Assembly (NCBI RefSeq): GCF_900101465.1
Contig: NZ_FMZM01000007.1
Span: forward strand, 274,261-334,230
Length of the DNA: 59,970 nt
Origin: Nocardioides lianchengensis
GTDB lineage: Bacteria; Actinomycetota; Actinomycetes; Propionibacteriales; Nocardioidaceae
Direction of reading: 5' to 3'
Below the pieces are notes generated by a model. It had not been told where the DNA came from. It made no database searches and worked only from the letters and a program-made list of their open reading frames with translations. A program made the translations under genes and the position numbers. The first letter of the stretch is position 1, and each line of letters starts with the position of its first letter. Shown in pieces: positions 18,830 through 26,822 of this stretch.

Positions 18830-19530
18830 GAGGCGCGCCGGGAGACCGCACGCGCCGCGAGGCGCCAGGTGTCCGGGGAGAGCAGCGAGCCGGCGAGGGG
18901 GCTCTGGTCCTGCTCCTCCTGGAGCAGGACCTGGGCGGGGGAGAGCTGCGGAGCCGCGACGGCGGCCTTCAGCTCGGCCTCCAGCTCGGCCTCCAGGGTG
19001 GCGGCGAACGAGGCCACCTGGGCCTCCTCGACCGGCGCGAGGGCGGGCAGCGGAGCGGTGACGGCAGGAGCGACGTACACGGGGGTGGCGGTGGCCGCGG
19101 CGGCCAGGCCGCGCTTCTGGCCGCGCTTCTGGGCACCCTTGGGCTGCAGCCAGCGGGTGGGCTCGTCGACCTGGCCGGCCATCGAGCCCAGCAGGCTGTC
19201 CGGGGCCGCGAGGGCCACGGGGACGGGCGTCGCGACCGGAGCCACGGCGACCGGGGCCTCGGCGGCGGGCTCGGCCGGCGCCTCGACCTCGGCCGGATCG
19301 ATCTCGGTGAGCATCTGGACCTGCTGGTCGGTGGTGCCGAGGAGCAGCATCCGGCCACCGACCGAGACCAGGGCGACGCCCGAGCTGCGGCTCAGCGACT
19401 GGCGGTGCAGGACCTGCAGGGGCGAGCCGGAGCGGCCCTTGAACCTCTTCCCGCCGAAGCGGACGCACAGCAGCAGCAGACCCACGACGACGGCCAGCGA
19501 GACGACCATCCGAACGGCGAGCTCCATCAT
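18826..19530 (-). CDS. fliO: Flagellar biosynthetic protein FliO
   Basis: A 234-residue protein with one N-terminal membrane helix (RMVVSLAVVVGLLLLCVRF, residues 7-25) and the short FliO domain that follows: KGRSGSPLQVLHRQSLSRSSGVALVSVGGRMLLLGTTDQQVQMLTEI. FliO assists FliP assembly. The C-terminal ~140 residues are low-complexity Ala/Pro/Glu, much longer than in enterobacterial FliO (about 120 residues) and probably disordered. Position between fliN and fliP confirms the assignment. Confidence 0.88.
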   Translation of the reverse strand: MMELAVRMVVSLAVVVGLLLLCVRFGGKRFKGRSGSPLQVLHRQSLSRSSGVALVSVGGRMLLLGTTDQQVQMLTEIDPAEVEAPAEPAAEAPVAVAPVATPVPVALAAPDSLLGSMAGQVDEPTRWLQPKGAQKRGQKRGLAAAATATPVYVAPAVTAPLPALAPVEEAQVASFAATLEAELEAELKAAVAAPQLSPAQVLLQEEQDQSPLAGSLLSPDTWRLAARAVSRRAS

Positions 19531-19533
19531 GGG

Positions 19534-20493
19534 TCAGCTCGCCGCGCTCTCGTCGTTGATGATCTCGGTGACCCGCAGGCCGAAGTCCTCGTCCACGACG
19601 ACGACCTCGCCGCGGGCGATCAGCCGGCCGTTGACCAGCAGGTCGGCGGGGCTGCCGGCGGCCCGGTCGAGCTCGAGGACGGCGCCGGGCGCCAGCGCGA
19701 GCAGCTCGCGGACGGGCATCCGGGTCCGGCCCAGCTCGACGGTGACCTCCATCTCGACGCCGTGCAGCATCTCGATGCCGCGGCCGCCGGCGATCGGCCG
19801 GAGCCGGGCGGTCGGGGGCAGCGCGAGGGCCGGGCGGCCGGGCGGGAGGGCGGTGGGCTCGTCGTACGCCTCGTGGTCCGCGGTGTCGTAGAGGGCGGCG
19901 TCGCCGAGGTCGGCCACCGGGCCGGCGGCGGCCGGCGCCTCGGAGGTGGCGGTGGTCGTGGCGACGGCCTCGGGGCTGTCCGAGGTCTCCGCCTCGACCG
20001 CGTCCACGACGTCGAGGACCTCGGACTCGGGCAGCTCGACACCCGCCGCGGCGGCCAGCACCGAGGTCGGGACCAGCAGCGCGCCGGAGATGGTCATCCC
20101 GATGAGCGGCACCGCCCACAGGTCGTCGCCGAGCTCGGCGTCGACGGTGTCGAGGGTGACCTGGCGGGCCTTGTTGACGCTGCAGCCGAGGACCTCGGCG
20201 GCGGCGTCGAGCGCCGGCTGGGCGGCGGCGGCCAGGTCGAGGGAGCCGAGCGGGGTGTCCTTCAGCGCGTCGACCAGGTCGCGGCCGACGAGGACGCCGA
20301 TCATGCCGCGCAGCGGGCCGGTGAGCCCGGCGACCGCGGCGCCGGCGAACAGGTCGGTGATGTGCTCGGTGGCCGGCTGCGGATCACCCGGCGCCAGCTC
20401 GTCGGCGGCCGGCAGCAGCGGCGCGACGGCGTCCGCCGCAGCTGCGAGCAGGCTCGACAGGCGAGGGTCGAGGTCGGGGGTCATGGCAGTCAC
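19534..20493 (-). CDS. fliN: Flagellar motor switch protein FliN/FliY
   Basis: A 319-residue switch protein. The C-terminal ~80 residues are the SpoA/FliN domain (MLHGVEMEVTVELGRTRMPVRELLALAPGAVLELDRAAGSPADLLVNGRLIARGEVVVVDEDFGLRVTEI). The N-terminal ~150 residues resemble the CheC/FliM middle fold, so the layout is that of FliY rather than short FliN. The GTG at 20493 overlaps the fliM stop and has GAGGAG five bases upstream; an internal ATG at 20484 has poor spacing. A Pro/Ala/Thr linker joins the domains. It is part of the C-ring. Confidence 0.92.
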   Translation of the reverse strand: MTAMTPDLDPRLSSLLAAAADAVAPLLPAADELAPGDPQPATEHITDLFAGAAVAGLTGPLRGMIGVLVGRDLVDALKDTPLGSLDLAAAAQPALDAAAEVLGCSVNKARQVTLDTVDAELGDDLWAVPLIGMTISGALLVPTSVLAAAAGVELPESEVLDVVDAVEAETSDSPEAVATTTATSEAPAAAGPVADLGDAALYDTADHEAYDEPTALPPGRPALALPPTARLRPIAGGRGIEMLHGVEMEVTVELGRTRMPVRELLALAPGAVLELDRAAGSPADLLVNGRLIARGEVVVVDEDFGLRVTEIINDESAAS

Positions 20494-21452
20494 TTGCTCT
20501 CCTCAGGGGTCGCGACGATGAGGGCGGCGAGCCGGGGTCCCTGAGCCCCGGCCGTCGCGTGTGCGAAGACGGTGTCGTCGACGGTGACGTCGAGTGGTGC
20601 CGAGGCCGGGTGGGCCAGGCGCAGCACGTCGCCGAGCTGCAGCGTCGAGAGCGTGGCGGAGTCCAGCCCGGTGCTGCGGAAGCGGACGGAGACGTCCACC
20701 GGCACGGTCTGGAACTTGCCCTGGAGCATCCCGGCGGCGCGCTCGCGCTCGGCGCGCTCGCGGTTGGAGACGGGAGCGGGAGCGGCGGCGGCGGTGAGGT
20801 GCGGCAGCAGGCCGTTGAACGGCAGGCACACGGTCATCCGGTGGGCCCGGTCGGCGATGCGGAGCTCCAGGCGGACCACGACGACGATGTCGGCGGGGCC
20901 GGCGACCTGGGCGAACTGGGGGCTGTACTCGACGCCGGTGATCTCGGGCTCGACGGAGACGATGTCGGCCAGCGAGTAGCGCATCTCGCCGAGCAGCCGG
21001 GCGACGACGCCCTTGATGACGCCGCTCTCGATGTCGGTCAGCGGGCGCTCGGGCTGGCGGCCGGAGCCGGGGCCGCCGAGCATATGGTCGATGCAGGACA
21101 TCACCGCGTTGAGCGGGATCTCCAGGACGCCGGAGCCGGGCATCGGCTCGTTGGTGAACAGCGTCATGTAGGTCATGCCGCCCAGCGAGTCGACGTACTC
21201 GTGGTAGGTCGACTGCTCGACCTTGGTGACCTCGACGTGGCAGACGCTGCGCAGCGCCGAGGTGAACACGGTCATCGCCTGGCGGGCGAAGGTGTCGAAC
21301 CCCAGCTGCAGGATGCGCTGGTGCTCACGGGACAGCTGGACGGGTCGCTTGAAGTCGTAGGGGACAGGCTCGCTGGTCCGGGCACGACGTCGCGACCGGC
21401 TGGCCGGGCGCCCGGGGGAGCTGCCGGAGAACGTGGGGTTCGTCTGGCTCAC
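20490..21452 (-). CDS. fliM: Flagellar motor switch protein FliM
   Basis: A 320-residue FliM: the middle domain (PYDFKRPVQLSREHQRILQLGFDTFARQAM...) and a C-terminal SpoA domain starting near residue 245 (FQTVPVDVSVRFRSTGLDSATLSTLQLGDVLRL). The N-terminal residues 1-30 are Arg/Ser-rich and I do not see the standard CheY-binding LSQxEIDALL peptide. The predicted FliA-type promoter puts the transcript start at or next to the GTG, so fliM may be leaderless. Confidence 0.94.
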   Translation of the reverse strand: MSQTNPTFSGSSPGRPASRSRRRARTSEPVPYDFKRPVQLSREHQRILQLGFDTFARQAMTVFTSALRSVCHVEVTKVEQSTYHEYVDSLGGMTYMTLFTNEPMPGSGVLEIPLNAVMSCIDHMLGGPGSGRQPERPLTDIESGVIKGVVARLLGEMRYSLADIVSVEPEITGVEYSPQFAQVAGPADIVVVVRLELRIADRAHRMTVCLPFNGLLPHLTAAAAPAPVSNRERAERERAAGMLQGKFQTVPVDVSVRFRSTGLDSATLSTLQLGDVLRLAHPASAPLDVTVDDTVFAHATAGAQGPRLAALIVATPEESK

Positions 21453-21462
21453 GCTCGCTGCA

Positions 21463-21487
21463 TCGGCGCAGCGTCAGGTGACCTGAG
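21463..21487 (-). promoter_or_regulatory. FliA-type promoter of fliM
   Basis: Minus strand CTCAGG (21487-21482), 12 bp, then GCGCCGA (21469-21463) followed by TG. The -10 element ends about 9 nt before the fliM GTG at 21452, so the mRNA would begin at or just before the start codon. It lies in the 80-bp gap between fliL and fliM. Confidence 0.7.
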
Positions 21488-21532
21488 TGGATCCGAGGGG
21501 AAGACTTTTCCCGGCTCCCCGGCGGGCTCCGG

Positions 21533-21976
21533 TCACTGCGTGACGAACTCCGTGTAGTACACGTCCATGACGTCGCCGTGGTAGGCGTGCTCGATCTCCT
21601 TCAGCAGCTCCTCCTTGAGCAGGGCGAGGTTCTCCTTGTTGGCCAGCGCGCCGACCTTCTGGCCGGTGAAGGTCTCGATCGCCAGGTCGAGCGCCTTGCT
21701 CCCCTCGACCTCGTGGGCGACGGTGGTCGTCGCCTGCAGGGCGAGGCTCAGCCGCAGGTAGTGGCCCTCGGCCAGGTTGACCTGCACCGGCTCGAGGGCG
21801 ACCACGTCGCCGGGCTCGGGTGCCGGCTCGGGACCCTTCGGCTTCAGGAAGAACCAGTACGCCGCGCCGGCGATCACCAGGACCAGCACGACCGCGATGA
21901 TCAGCTTCTTCTTGCTCTTCTTCTCGGGGGCGGCTGCCCCGCCCTCCGTGCTCGGGGGCATCGTCGCGACGCTCAT
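21533..21976 (-). CDS. fliL: Flagellar basal body-associated protein FliL
   Basis: A 147-residue FliL with a Lys-rich cytoplasmic start (EKKSKKKL), one membrane helix (IIAVVLVLVIAGAAYWFFL, residues 25-44) and a periplasm-side domain ending with the family pattern KEELLKEIEHAYHGDVMDVYYTEFVTQ. FliL associates with stators and modulates motor torque. Its ATG shares one base with the motB stop (TGATG), indicating coupling with motAB. Confidence 0.93.
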   Translation of the reverse strand: MSVATMPPSTEGGAAAPEKKSKKKLIIAVVLVLVIAGAAYWFFLKPKGPEPAPEPGDVVALEPVQVNLAEGHYLRLSLALQATTTVAHEVEGSKALDLAIETFTGQKVGALANKENLALLKEELLKEIEHAYHGDVMDVYYTEFVTQ

Positions 21977-22968
21977 CAGTGCGCTCCTTCCGCGGTCGTC
22001 TCGTGGTCAGTGGTGGTGTCGTGCTCGTCGGGGGTGTCGGTCGTGTCGGTGGTGGGCTCGGTCTCGGCGGCCTCGGAGGCCTTCGCCGCCGCGGCCAGCT
22101 GCTGCTTCTCCTTCGCGACCTCGGCGAGCAGGGCTCGCGTCGAGGCCGACTCGCCGGAGACGAGCACGATGTCGACGCGCTTGTTGATCTCCTGCGAGCC
22201 GGGCTTGCGGGGATCGATCAGCGGACGCTCGTGCCCGTACGACGCCGCCGTCAGCCGCTCGCCGGGGATCCGCTGCTCCTCGCTGAGCCGCCGCAGCACG
22301 GTGATGGCGCGCGCCGAGGCGAGGTCCCAGTCGCTGGGGTAGTAGCGGGGCTTCCCCGACGCCTGGTTGGTGTGGCCGTCGATCTGCAGCGGGTCGGGGA
22401 TCTCGCGCAGCACCGGGGCCAGGGTGTCGACGATCTCGCGGCCCCGCTCGGTGAGCGTCGCCAGGTCGGCGGCGAACACCACGTGCCGCGAGACCAGGCT
22501 GACGACCAGGCCGCGGTCGTCGTACGTCGCCTGGACGTCGTCCTGCAGGCCGTGCTTCTTCAGCGCCGCCTGCAGCCGCGAGTAGACGCCGTTGAGCCGG
22601 TCGACCTCCGCCTCGGCGTCGGCCCGGGCCCGCCCGGCGGCCATCGTGTTCTGGGTCCGCAGCGCGGCCTGGACCGCCTGGCTCTCCCGGTCGTTGAGCT
22701 CCTGGGTGGCCAGCTCCGGGGTGATCCCGCCCATCGGGGCGTTGGCCTCGGAGAGGACCGAGTCGTGGCCGGACAGGATCGACTTCTGGCCGAAGCCCTC
22801 GGCCAGGCCGCTCTTCAGGGCGTCGAACTTCGCTTGGTCGACCGTGCTCATCGCGTACATGACGATGAAGAGCGCCATGAGCACGGTGACCATGTCGGCG
22901 TACGAGACGAGCCAGCGCTCGTGGTTCTCGTGCTCCTCGTGCTCCTCGTGCTTCTTCCGCTTGCTCAT
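21976..22968 (-). CDS. motB: Flagellar stator protein MotB
   Basis: A 330-residue MotB. The plug/membrane helix WLVSYADMVTVLMALFIVMYAMSTVD carries the proton-binding aspartate D25. The C-terminal OmpA-like peptidoglycan-binding domain is LQIDGHTNQASGKPRYYPSDWDLASARAITVLRRL...ASYGHERPLI, residues about 185-260. The extreme N-terminus is a His/Glu cluster (KHEEHEEHENHE), and the C-terminus is a long Glu/Thr/Asp tail; neither is usual. It is an ion-driven stator with MotA and starts 1 bp after motA. Confidence 0.95.
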   Translation of the reverse strand: MSKRKKHEEHEEHENHERWLVSYADMVTVLMALFIVMYAMSTVDQAKFDALKSGLAEGFGQKSILSGHDSVLSEANAPMGGITPELATQELNDRESQAVQAALRTQNTMAAGRARADAEAEVDRLNGVYSRLQAALKKHGLQDDVQATYDDRGLVVSLVSRHVVFAADLATLTERGREIVDTLAPVLREIPDPLQIDGHTNQASGKPRYYPSDWDLASARAITVLRRLSEEQRIPGERLTAASYGHERPLIDPRKPGSQEINKRVDIVLVSGESASTRALLAEVAKEKQQLAAAAKASEAAETEPTTDTTDTPDEHDTTTDHETTAEGAH

Positions 22969-22969
22969 C

Positions 22970-23743
22970 TCACGCCGCCTCCTCGGCGGGCTGCTGCCCG
23001 GCGGGGAGCAGGGAGGTCAGCTTCTGCGCGATGATCCGCGGGTTGGCGCCGGCCTGGATGGCCGCGACGCCCTCGATGATGACCTCCATCTGGGTCGCCT
23101 CGAGCTCGCTGATCCGCTTGAGCTTGCTCGAGATCGGCAGCCACATGACGTTGGCGGACAGCACGCCCCACAGGGTCGCGAGGAACGCGGCGGCGATCAT
23201 GTGGCCGAGCTCGTCGGGCTTGTCGAGGTTGCCCAGCACGTGCACGAGGCTCATCACGGTGCCGACGATGCCGATCGTCGGCGCGTAGGCGCCGGCGTCG
23301 GCGAAGAACTTCGCGGACTGCTTGTCCGCCTTCTTCCGCGCGTGCACCTCGGCCTCGAGGATCTCGCGGACCTCCTCGGGGTCGGTGCCGTCGATGGCCA
23401 TCGTGACGCCCTTGGCCAGGAACGGGTCGTCGAGCTCCTTGACCTGGTCCTCCAGCGCGAGCAGGCCCTCGCGGCGGGCCTTCTCCGCCAGGGAGACGAT
23501 CGAGGGGACGACCTCGGCGGCCGACTTCGGGCCGCCGACGAAGGCGGACTTCGCGGAGACCACGGCCGCCTTGGCGTCGCCCAGGGTGCCGCTGGCGAGG
23601 GTGGCGAAGATGGTGCCGCCGAAGACCAGCAGCATGGGCGGGAGCAGGATCAGGTGGGACGGCGTACCGCCCTCGAGGATGTTGGAGAGGACGATGATGA
23701 CCAGGGCGCCGACGATGCCGATCACGGTGGCGAAGTCCTTCAT
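22970..23743 (-). CDS. motA: Flagellar stator protein MotA
   Basis: A 257-residue MotA with four membrane helices. The torque-generating cytoplasmic loop has LAEKARREGLLALEDQV, and the third helix begins with the conserved proline in AYAPTIGIVGTVMSLVHVL. MPLLP-type LPPMLLVFGGTIFATLASG matches family helix 2. It couples ion flow to rotation, with five MotA per two MotB in the stator. The start codon shares one base with the flbD stop. Confidence 0.96.
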   Translation of the reverse strand: MKDFATVIGIVGALVIIVLSNILEGGTPSHLILLPPMLLVFGGTIFATLASGTLGDAKAAVVSAKSAFVGGPKSAAEVVPSIVSLAEKARREGLLALEDQVKELDDPFLAKGVTMAIDGTDPEEVREILEAEVHARKKADKQSAKFFADAGAYAPTIGIVGTVMSLVHVLGNLDKPDELGHMIAAAFLATLWGVLSANVMWLPISSKLKRISELEATQMEVIIEGVAAIQAGANPRIIAQKLTSLLPAGQQPAEEAA

Positions 23744-24045
23744 CAGCGGTTCACCTCCGAGCGGTGCTCATCGGGGGTGACGACGCTCAGGCTGGGGCGC
23801 TCGCGGGCCGGGGGCGGCGGCGGGGCGTGCACGGCCTCGGCGGCGATCTGCACGGCCTCGCTGAGGGCGATCACCTCGGCGCGGTGGCGGCGTACGGCGT
23901 CGACGACGTCGCGCATGTCCTCCGAGACGACGTACTTGGAGCCGTCGACCAACGTCACGATGGTGTCCGGAGCGCTGTCGATGCGCTCGATGAGGTCCGA
24001 GTTCAGAACGAACGGCGAACCCGAGAGACGGGTCAGCAAGATCAT
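23743..24045 (-). CDS. flbD: FlbD/SwrD family flagellar protein
   Basis: A 100-residue protein. The first ~60 residues, MILLTRLSGSPFVLNSDLIERIDSAPDTIVTLVDGSKYVVSEDM, are the complete FlbD/SwrD domain; the rest is a Pro-rich tail. In Bacillus the homologue SwrD raises swarming torque, and it is regularly encoded just before motA as here. It heads the flbD-motA-motB-fliL operon, whose FliA-type promoter lies about 55 bp upstream. Confidence 0.93.
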   Translation of the reverse strand: MILLTRLSGSPFVLNSDLIERIDSAPDTIVTLVDGSKYVVSEDMRDVVDAVRRHRAEVIALSEAVQIAAEAVHAPPPPPARERPSLSVVTPDEHRSEVNR

Positions 24046-24101
24046 GGGGCACCATCCTTAGTGCGTGGGGGGCACGGCCATCCATGGCCGTACGAGGTTC
24101 A

Positions 24102-24126
24102 TCGGCCGGGCCGCGCCCGACCTGAG
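24102..24126 (-). promoter_or_regulatory. FliA-type promoter of flbD-motA-motB-fliL
   Basis: Minus strand CTCAGG (24126-24121), 12 bp, then CGGCCGA (24108-24102) followed by T. Expected start is near 24095, giving a ~50-nt leader to flbD. It lies between the flgE terminator hairpin and flbD, as expected for a new transcription unit. Confidence 0.72.
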
Positions 24127-24156
24127 ACGTCCCCCGAGGTCCGAGATATCCGAGAG

Positions 24157-24182
24157 CCGGCCGCCCCCCGAGGGGCGGCCGG
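24157..24182. terminator. Hairpin after flgE
   Basis: A perfect 11-bp stem (24157-24167 with 24172-24182) and the loop CCGA, 10 bp beyond the flgE stop. No T-tract follows, which is usual in very GC-rich genomes. It separates the flgB-flgE operon from the flbD promoter. Confidence 0.65.
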
Positions 24183-24191
24183 CGACCGCTA

Positions 24192-25046
24192 TCAGCGCTT
24201 GATGTTGACGAGGTCCTCGAGCACGGAGTCCGAGGTCGTGATGACGCGCGAGCTGGCCTGGAAGCCGCGCTGCGCGAGGATCAGGTTGGTGAACTCGGCC
24301 GCGAGGTCGACGTTCGACATCTCCAGGGCGCCGGCGACGATCTTGCCGTTGCCGTTCTCGCCGGGTACGCCCAGCTGCGGGTCGCCGGAGTTGGCGGAGA
24401 CGCGGAACGACGTCTCGCCGACCTTCTCCAGACCCATCGGGTTCGTGAAGTCGGCGACCGCGATGCGGGCCATGTCGCGCTGCACGCCGTCCGAGAAGAC
24501 ACCGCGCAGGATGCCGTCCGCGCCGATGCCGTACGACGTCAGCTCGACGCCGGCCGGCACGGCCGGGGTCAGGCTGGCGGTGTCCTGCGTGACGTCGACC
24601 AGGCCGCCGGTGGGCTCGCCGGCCGCGTCGAGGGCGTAGCCCTGGACCCGGTTGCCCGAGGGGGTGACCAGCGCGCCGCTCTCGTCGAAGTTGAAGGCGC
24701 CGGCGCGGGTGTAGAGGGTCTCCGCGCCCTGGCGGACGACGAAGAAGCCGTCGCCCTGCAGCATCAGGTCGGTGCCGCGGCCGGTGAGCTGGCTGGAGCC
24801 CTGGCCGAAGTTGGTGGCGATGCCGCCGACCTGGACGCCGAGCCCGACCTGCATCGGGTTGGTGCCACCGCGGGCGTCGCCGGCGGCGGAGGCGTTGGTC
24901 AGCATCTGGCTCAGGGTGTCCTGGAAGACGGTGGTGCTGGCCTTGTAGCCGGTGGTGTTGGCGTTGGCGATGTTGTTGCCGGTGACGTCGAGCATGGTCT
25001 GGTTCACGCGGAGGCCGCTGATGCCGGCGAAGAGCGAACGGAGCAC
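24192..25046 (-). CDS. flgE: Flagellar hook protein FlgE
   Basis: A 284-residue hook/rod-family protein. N-terminal LFAGISGLRVNQTMLDVTGNNIANANTTGYK and C-terminal [34 protein letters not shown] are the paired helices of the axial family. The adjacent flgD and fliK indicate hook function. It is near the size of Bacillus FlgE (about 264 residues), much shorter than enterobacterial hook protein (about 400). An FlgG role cannot be excluded by sequence alone because no other flgE/flgG gene is in the window. Confidence 0.88.
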   Translation of the reverse strand: MLRSLFAGISGLRVNQTMLDVTGNNIANANTTGYKASTTVFQDTLSQMLTNASAAGDARGGTNPMQVGLGVQVGGIATNFGQGSSQLTGRGTDLMLQGDGFFVVRQGAETLYTRAGAFNFDESGALVTPSGNRVQGYALDAAGEPTGGLVDVTQDTASLTPAVPAGVELTSYGIGADGILRGVFSDGVQRDMARIAVADFTNPMGLEKVGETSFRVSANSGDPQLGVPGENGNGKIVAGALEMSNVDLAAEFTNLILAQRGFQASSRVITTSDSVLEDLVNIKR

Positions 25047-25099
25047 AGGTCAGTCCTTAGGTGAGGTGGAGCGAGGGTGGGGTGCGGGAGAGTGGAGGA

Positions 25100-25549
25100 T
25101 CAGGTGGCGGAGGTCGGGGTGGTCGACGCGGCGCCGCCCTTGACGGAGAGCACGTTCACGAGCGGCACCTGCTTGCCGTCGACGTCGAGCATCGGGCCGC
25201 TGACGTCGAAGGTGACGCCCTGGACCGTGCCGGTGACGTCCTTGCCGGCCGCGTCGGTGTAGCCGACCTGCTTGCCGACCAGGCTGCTGGCGCCGAAGGC
25301 CATCTGGGCGCCGAGGACGAGCGAGGTCTGGTCGGCGACCGCCTGCATCTTCTCGAGGGCCGTGAACTGCGCGTTCTGGGCGAGGAACTCGCCCGAGTCG
25401 GCGGGGTTCATCGGGTCCTGGTAGCGCAGCTGCGCGACCATGAGCTGCAGGAACATGTCCTTGTCGGTCGACGAGCTCGCGGCCGACTGGTTGGTGATCA
25501 GGTTGCTGAGGCCGGCGCTCGCGGCGGCCTGGGTGCTGTCGACGGGCAT
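25100..25549 (-). CDS. flgD: Flagellar hook cap protein FlgD
   Basis: A 149-residue FlgD with the conserved block DKDMFLQLMVAQLRYQDPMNPADSGEFLAQNAQFTALEKMQ. The scaffold lets FlgE subunits polymerise into the hook. It is short, as in Gram-positive bacteria, and lacks the long C-terminal Fn3-like domain of E. coli FlgD. The ATG follows AAGGGAAATC, a weak ribosome binding site, in the 52-bp gap after fliK. Confidence 0.94.
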   Translation of the reverse strand: MPVDSTQAAASAGLSNLITNQSAASSSTDKDMFLQLMVAQLRYQDPMNPADSGEFLAQNAQFTALEKMQAVADQTSLVLGAQMAFGASSLVGKQVGYTDAAGKDVTGTVQGVTFDVSGPMLDVDGKQVPLVNVLSVKGGAASTTPTSAT

Positions 25550-25601
25550 CGACGATTTCCCTTCTCGGGGTGGTGCGGGACGGGTGGTGGTCAGCAGGGC
25601 G

Positions 25602-26822
25602 TCAGAGGGCCAGGTCGAGTCCGGAGCGGGGCCGGGCCTCGCGGATCCGCTCGGACACCGCGAGCCGCTCGGCGTCGGCCCGGGCGCGGGACGACTCCCG
25701 CTCGCGGCCGTCGTACGACGCGGGCCGCTCGCCGTCGGCGTCCGTGCCGGCTCCCCGGTCGCCGCCGTACGGGCGGTCGCCGGAGGTGTCGGTGGTGGTG
25801 CCGGTGGTGAGGTCGGCCACGGCCACCCGGGCGTCGACGCTGCCGGACTGCTCGAGCAGGCGGCGCAGGTCGGGGGCCGCCTGGGCCAGCACCTCGCGGG
25901 CGTCGTGCTGGGCGGCGAGCCGGACCTGCACCTCGCCGTCGCGGACGGTCAGGGTGACCCGGACCTCGCCGAGGGTGCCGGGGTCGAGCCGCAGCGTGAC
26001 CCGGTGGGTGCCGGGGCCGGACTGCGAGAGCCGGACGACCTCGGGGAAGACCTGGCCGGGCACCGCGTCGGCGGGCCGGGCCTCGCCGCGGGTGAGCGTG
26101 GGTGCGGGAGCCGTGGTGCCGGCCGTGGGAGCGAGGGCGACCGCGGCGGTCGCGTCCGCGGCCGGCGCACTCGGCGTCGGCGTCGGGCTCGCAGCGGTGC
26201 CGGTGGTCGCGGCCGCCGGGGCAGCGGGCTGCGGGGCGGAGCGGTCCGGGTCCGGGTCGCTGCTGCCGGCGTCGGCCGAGGTCGAGTGACCGGGCTCGAC
26301 GACCGCCTCGCCCGGCAGGGCGACGTCGCCCGCCGGGGTGGCCCCCTCGACCCCTTCGACCGGGACGTCGGCGGTGGCGCCCGCCACGACGGGGACCGGC
26401 GTCGCGGACGCGGGCGCCAGCAGCGGCAGGGCCGCCAGCTGGGCCTGCGCGAGCAGGGCCGCGTCCACGACCGCCCCCGGGTCGGTGGCCGGCTCCGCCT
26501 CGTCCGCCGGTACGACGGCGCCGGGGTCTCCGGTGCGGGACCCGGCGGTGTCGTCTCCGGCGGCCCCCACGACCACCTGGGCGGAGTCGGTGGCCCCCAC
26601 GACCACGTCCTCCTGGGAGACGATCACCTCGGGTCCCGCGCCGCAGACGCCGGCGGGCGTCGACGAGGCGAGGGCGAGGCCGGCAGGGCTGCCGGGGACC
26701 AGCGCGGCGAGCAGGTCGCCGAAGCCGGTGGCGTCGCCGGCGGTCGCGCCGCCGGCGGTCGGGCCGGTGGTCGCGCCCGCGGTGCGGGCGCCTCCGGCCG
26801 GGGTGGTGGTCATGGTGGACAT
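25602..26822 (-). CDS. fliK: Flagellar hook-length control protein FliK
   Basis: A 406-residue Ala/Thr/Pro/Gly-rich protein whose middle is low complexity. The C-terminal Flg_hook domain (about residues 275-345) contains VVRLSQSGPGTHRVTLRLDPGTLGEVRVTLTVRDGEVQVRLAAQHDAREVL. FliK measures hook length and triggers the FlhB switch. The start overlaps the previous stop by one base (TGATG). Sequence similarity outside the C-domain is expected to be low. Confidence 0.88.
   Translation of the reverse strand: MSTMTTTPAGGARTAGATTGPTAGGATAGDATGFGDLLAALVPGSPAGLALASSTPAGVCGAGPEVIVSQEDVVVGATDSAQVVVGAAGDDTAGSRTGDPGAVVPADEAEPATDPGAVVDAALLAQAQLAALPLLAPASATPVPVVAGATADVPVEGVEGATPAGDVALPGEAVVEPGHSTSADAGSSDPDPDRSAPQPAAPAAATTGTAASPTPTPSAPAADATAAVALAPTAGTTAPAPTLTRGEARPADAVPGQVFPEVVRLSQSGPGTHRVTLRLDPGTLGEVRVTLTVRDGEVQVRLAAQHDAREVLAQAAPDLRRLLEQSGSVDARVAVADLTTGTTTDTSGDRPYGGDRGAGTDADGERPASYDGRERESSRARADAERLAVSERIREARPRSGLDLAL

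Noticed and set aside
16556..19891. Open frame of 1111 codons opposite flhB to fliN
   Set aside because: Spans six well-supported genes on the other strand; low-complexity Ser/Arg/Thr protein; no family pattern.
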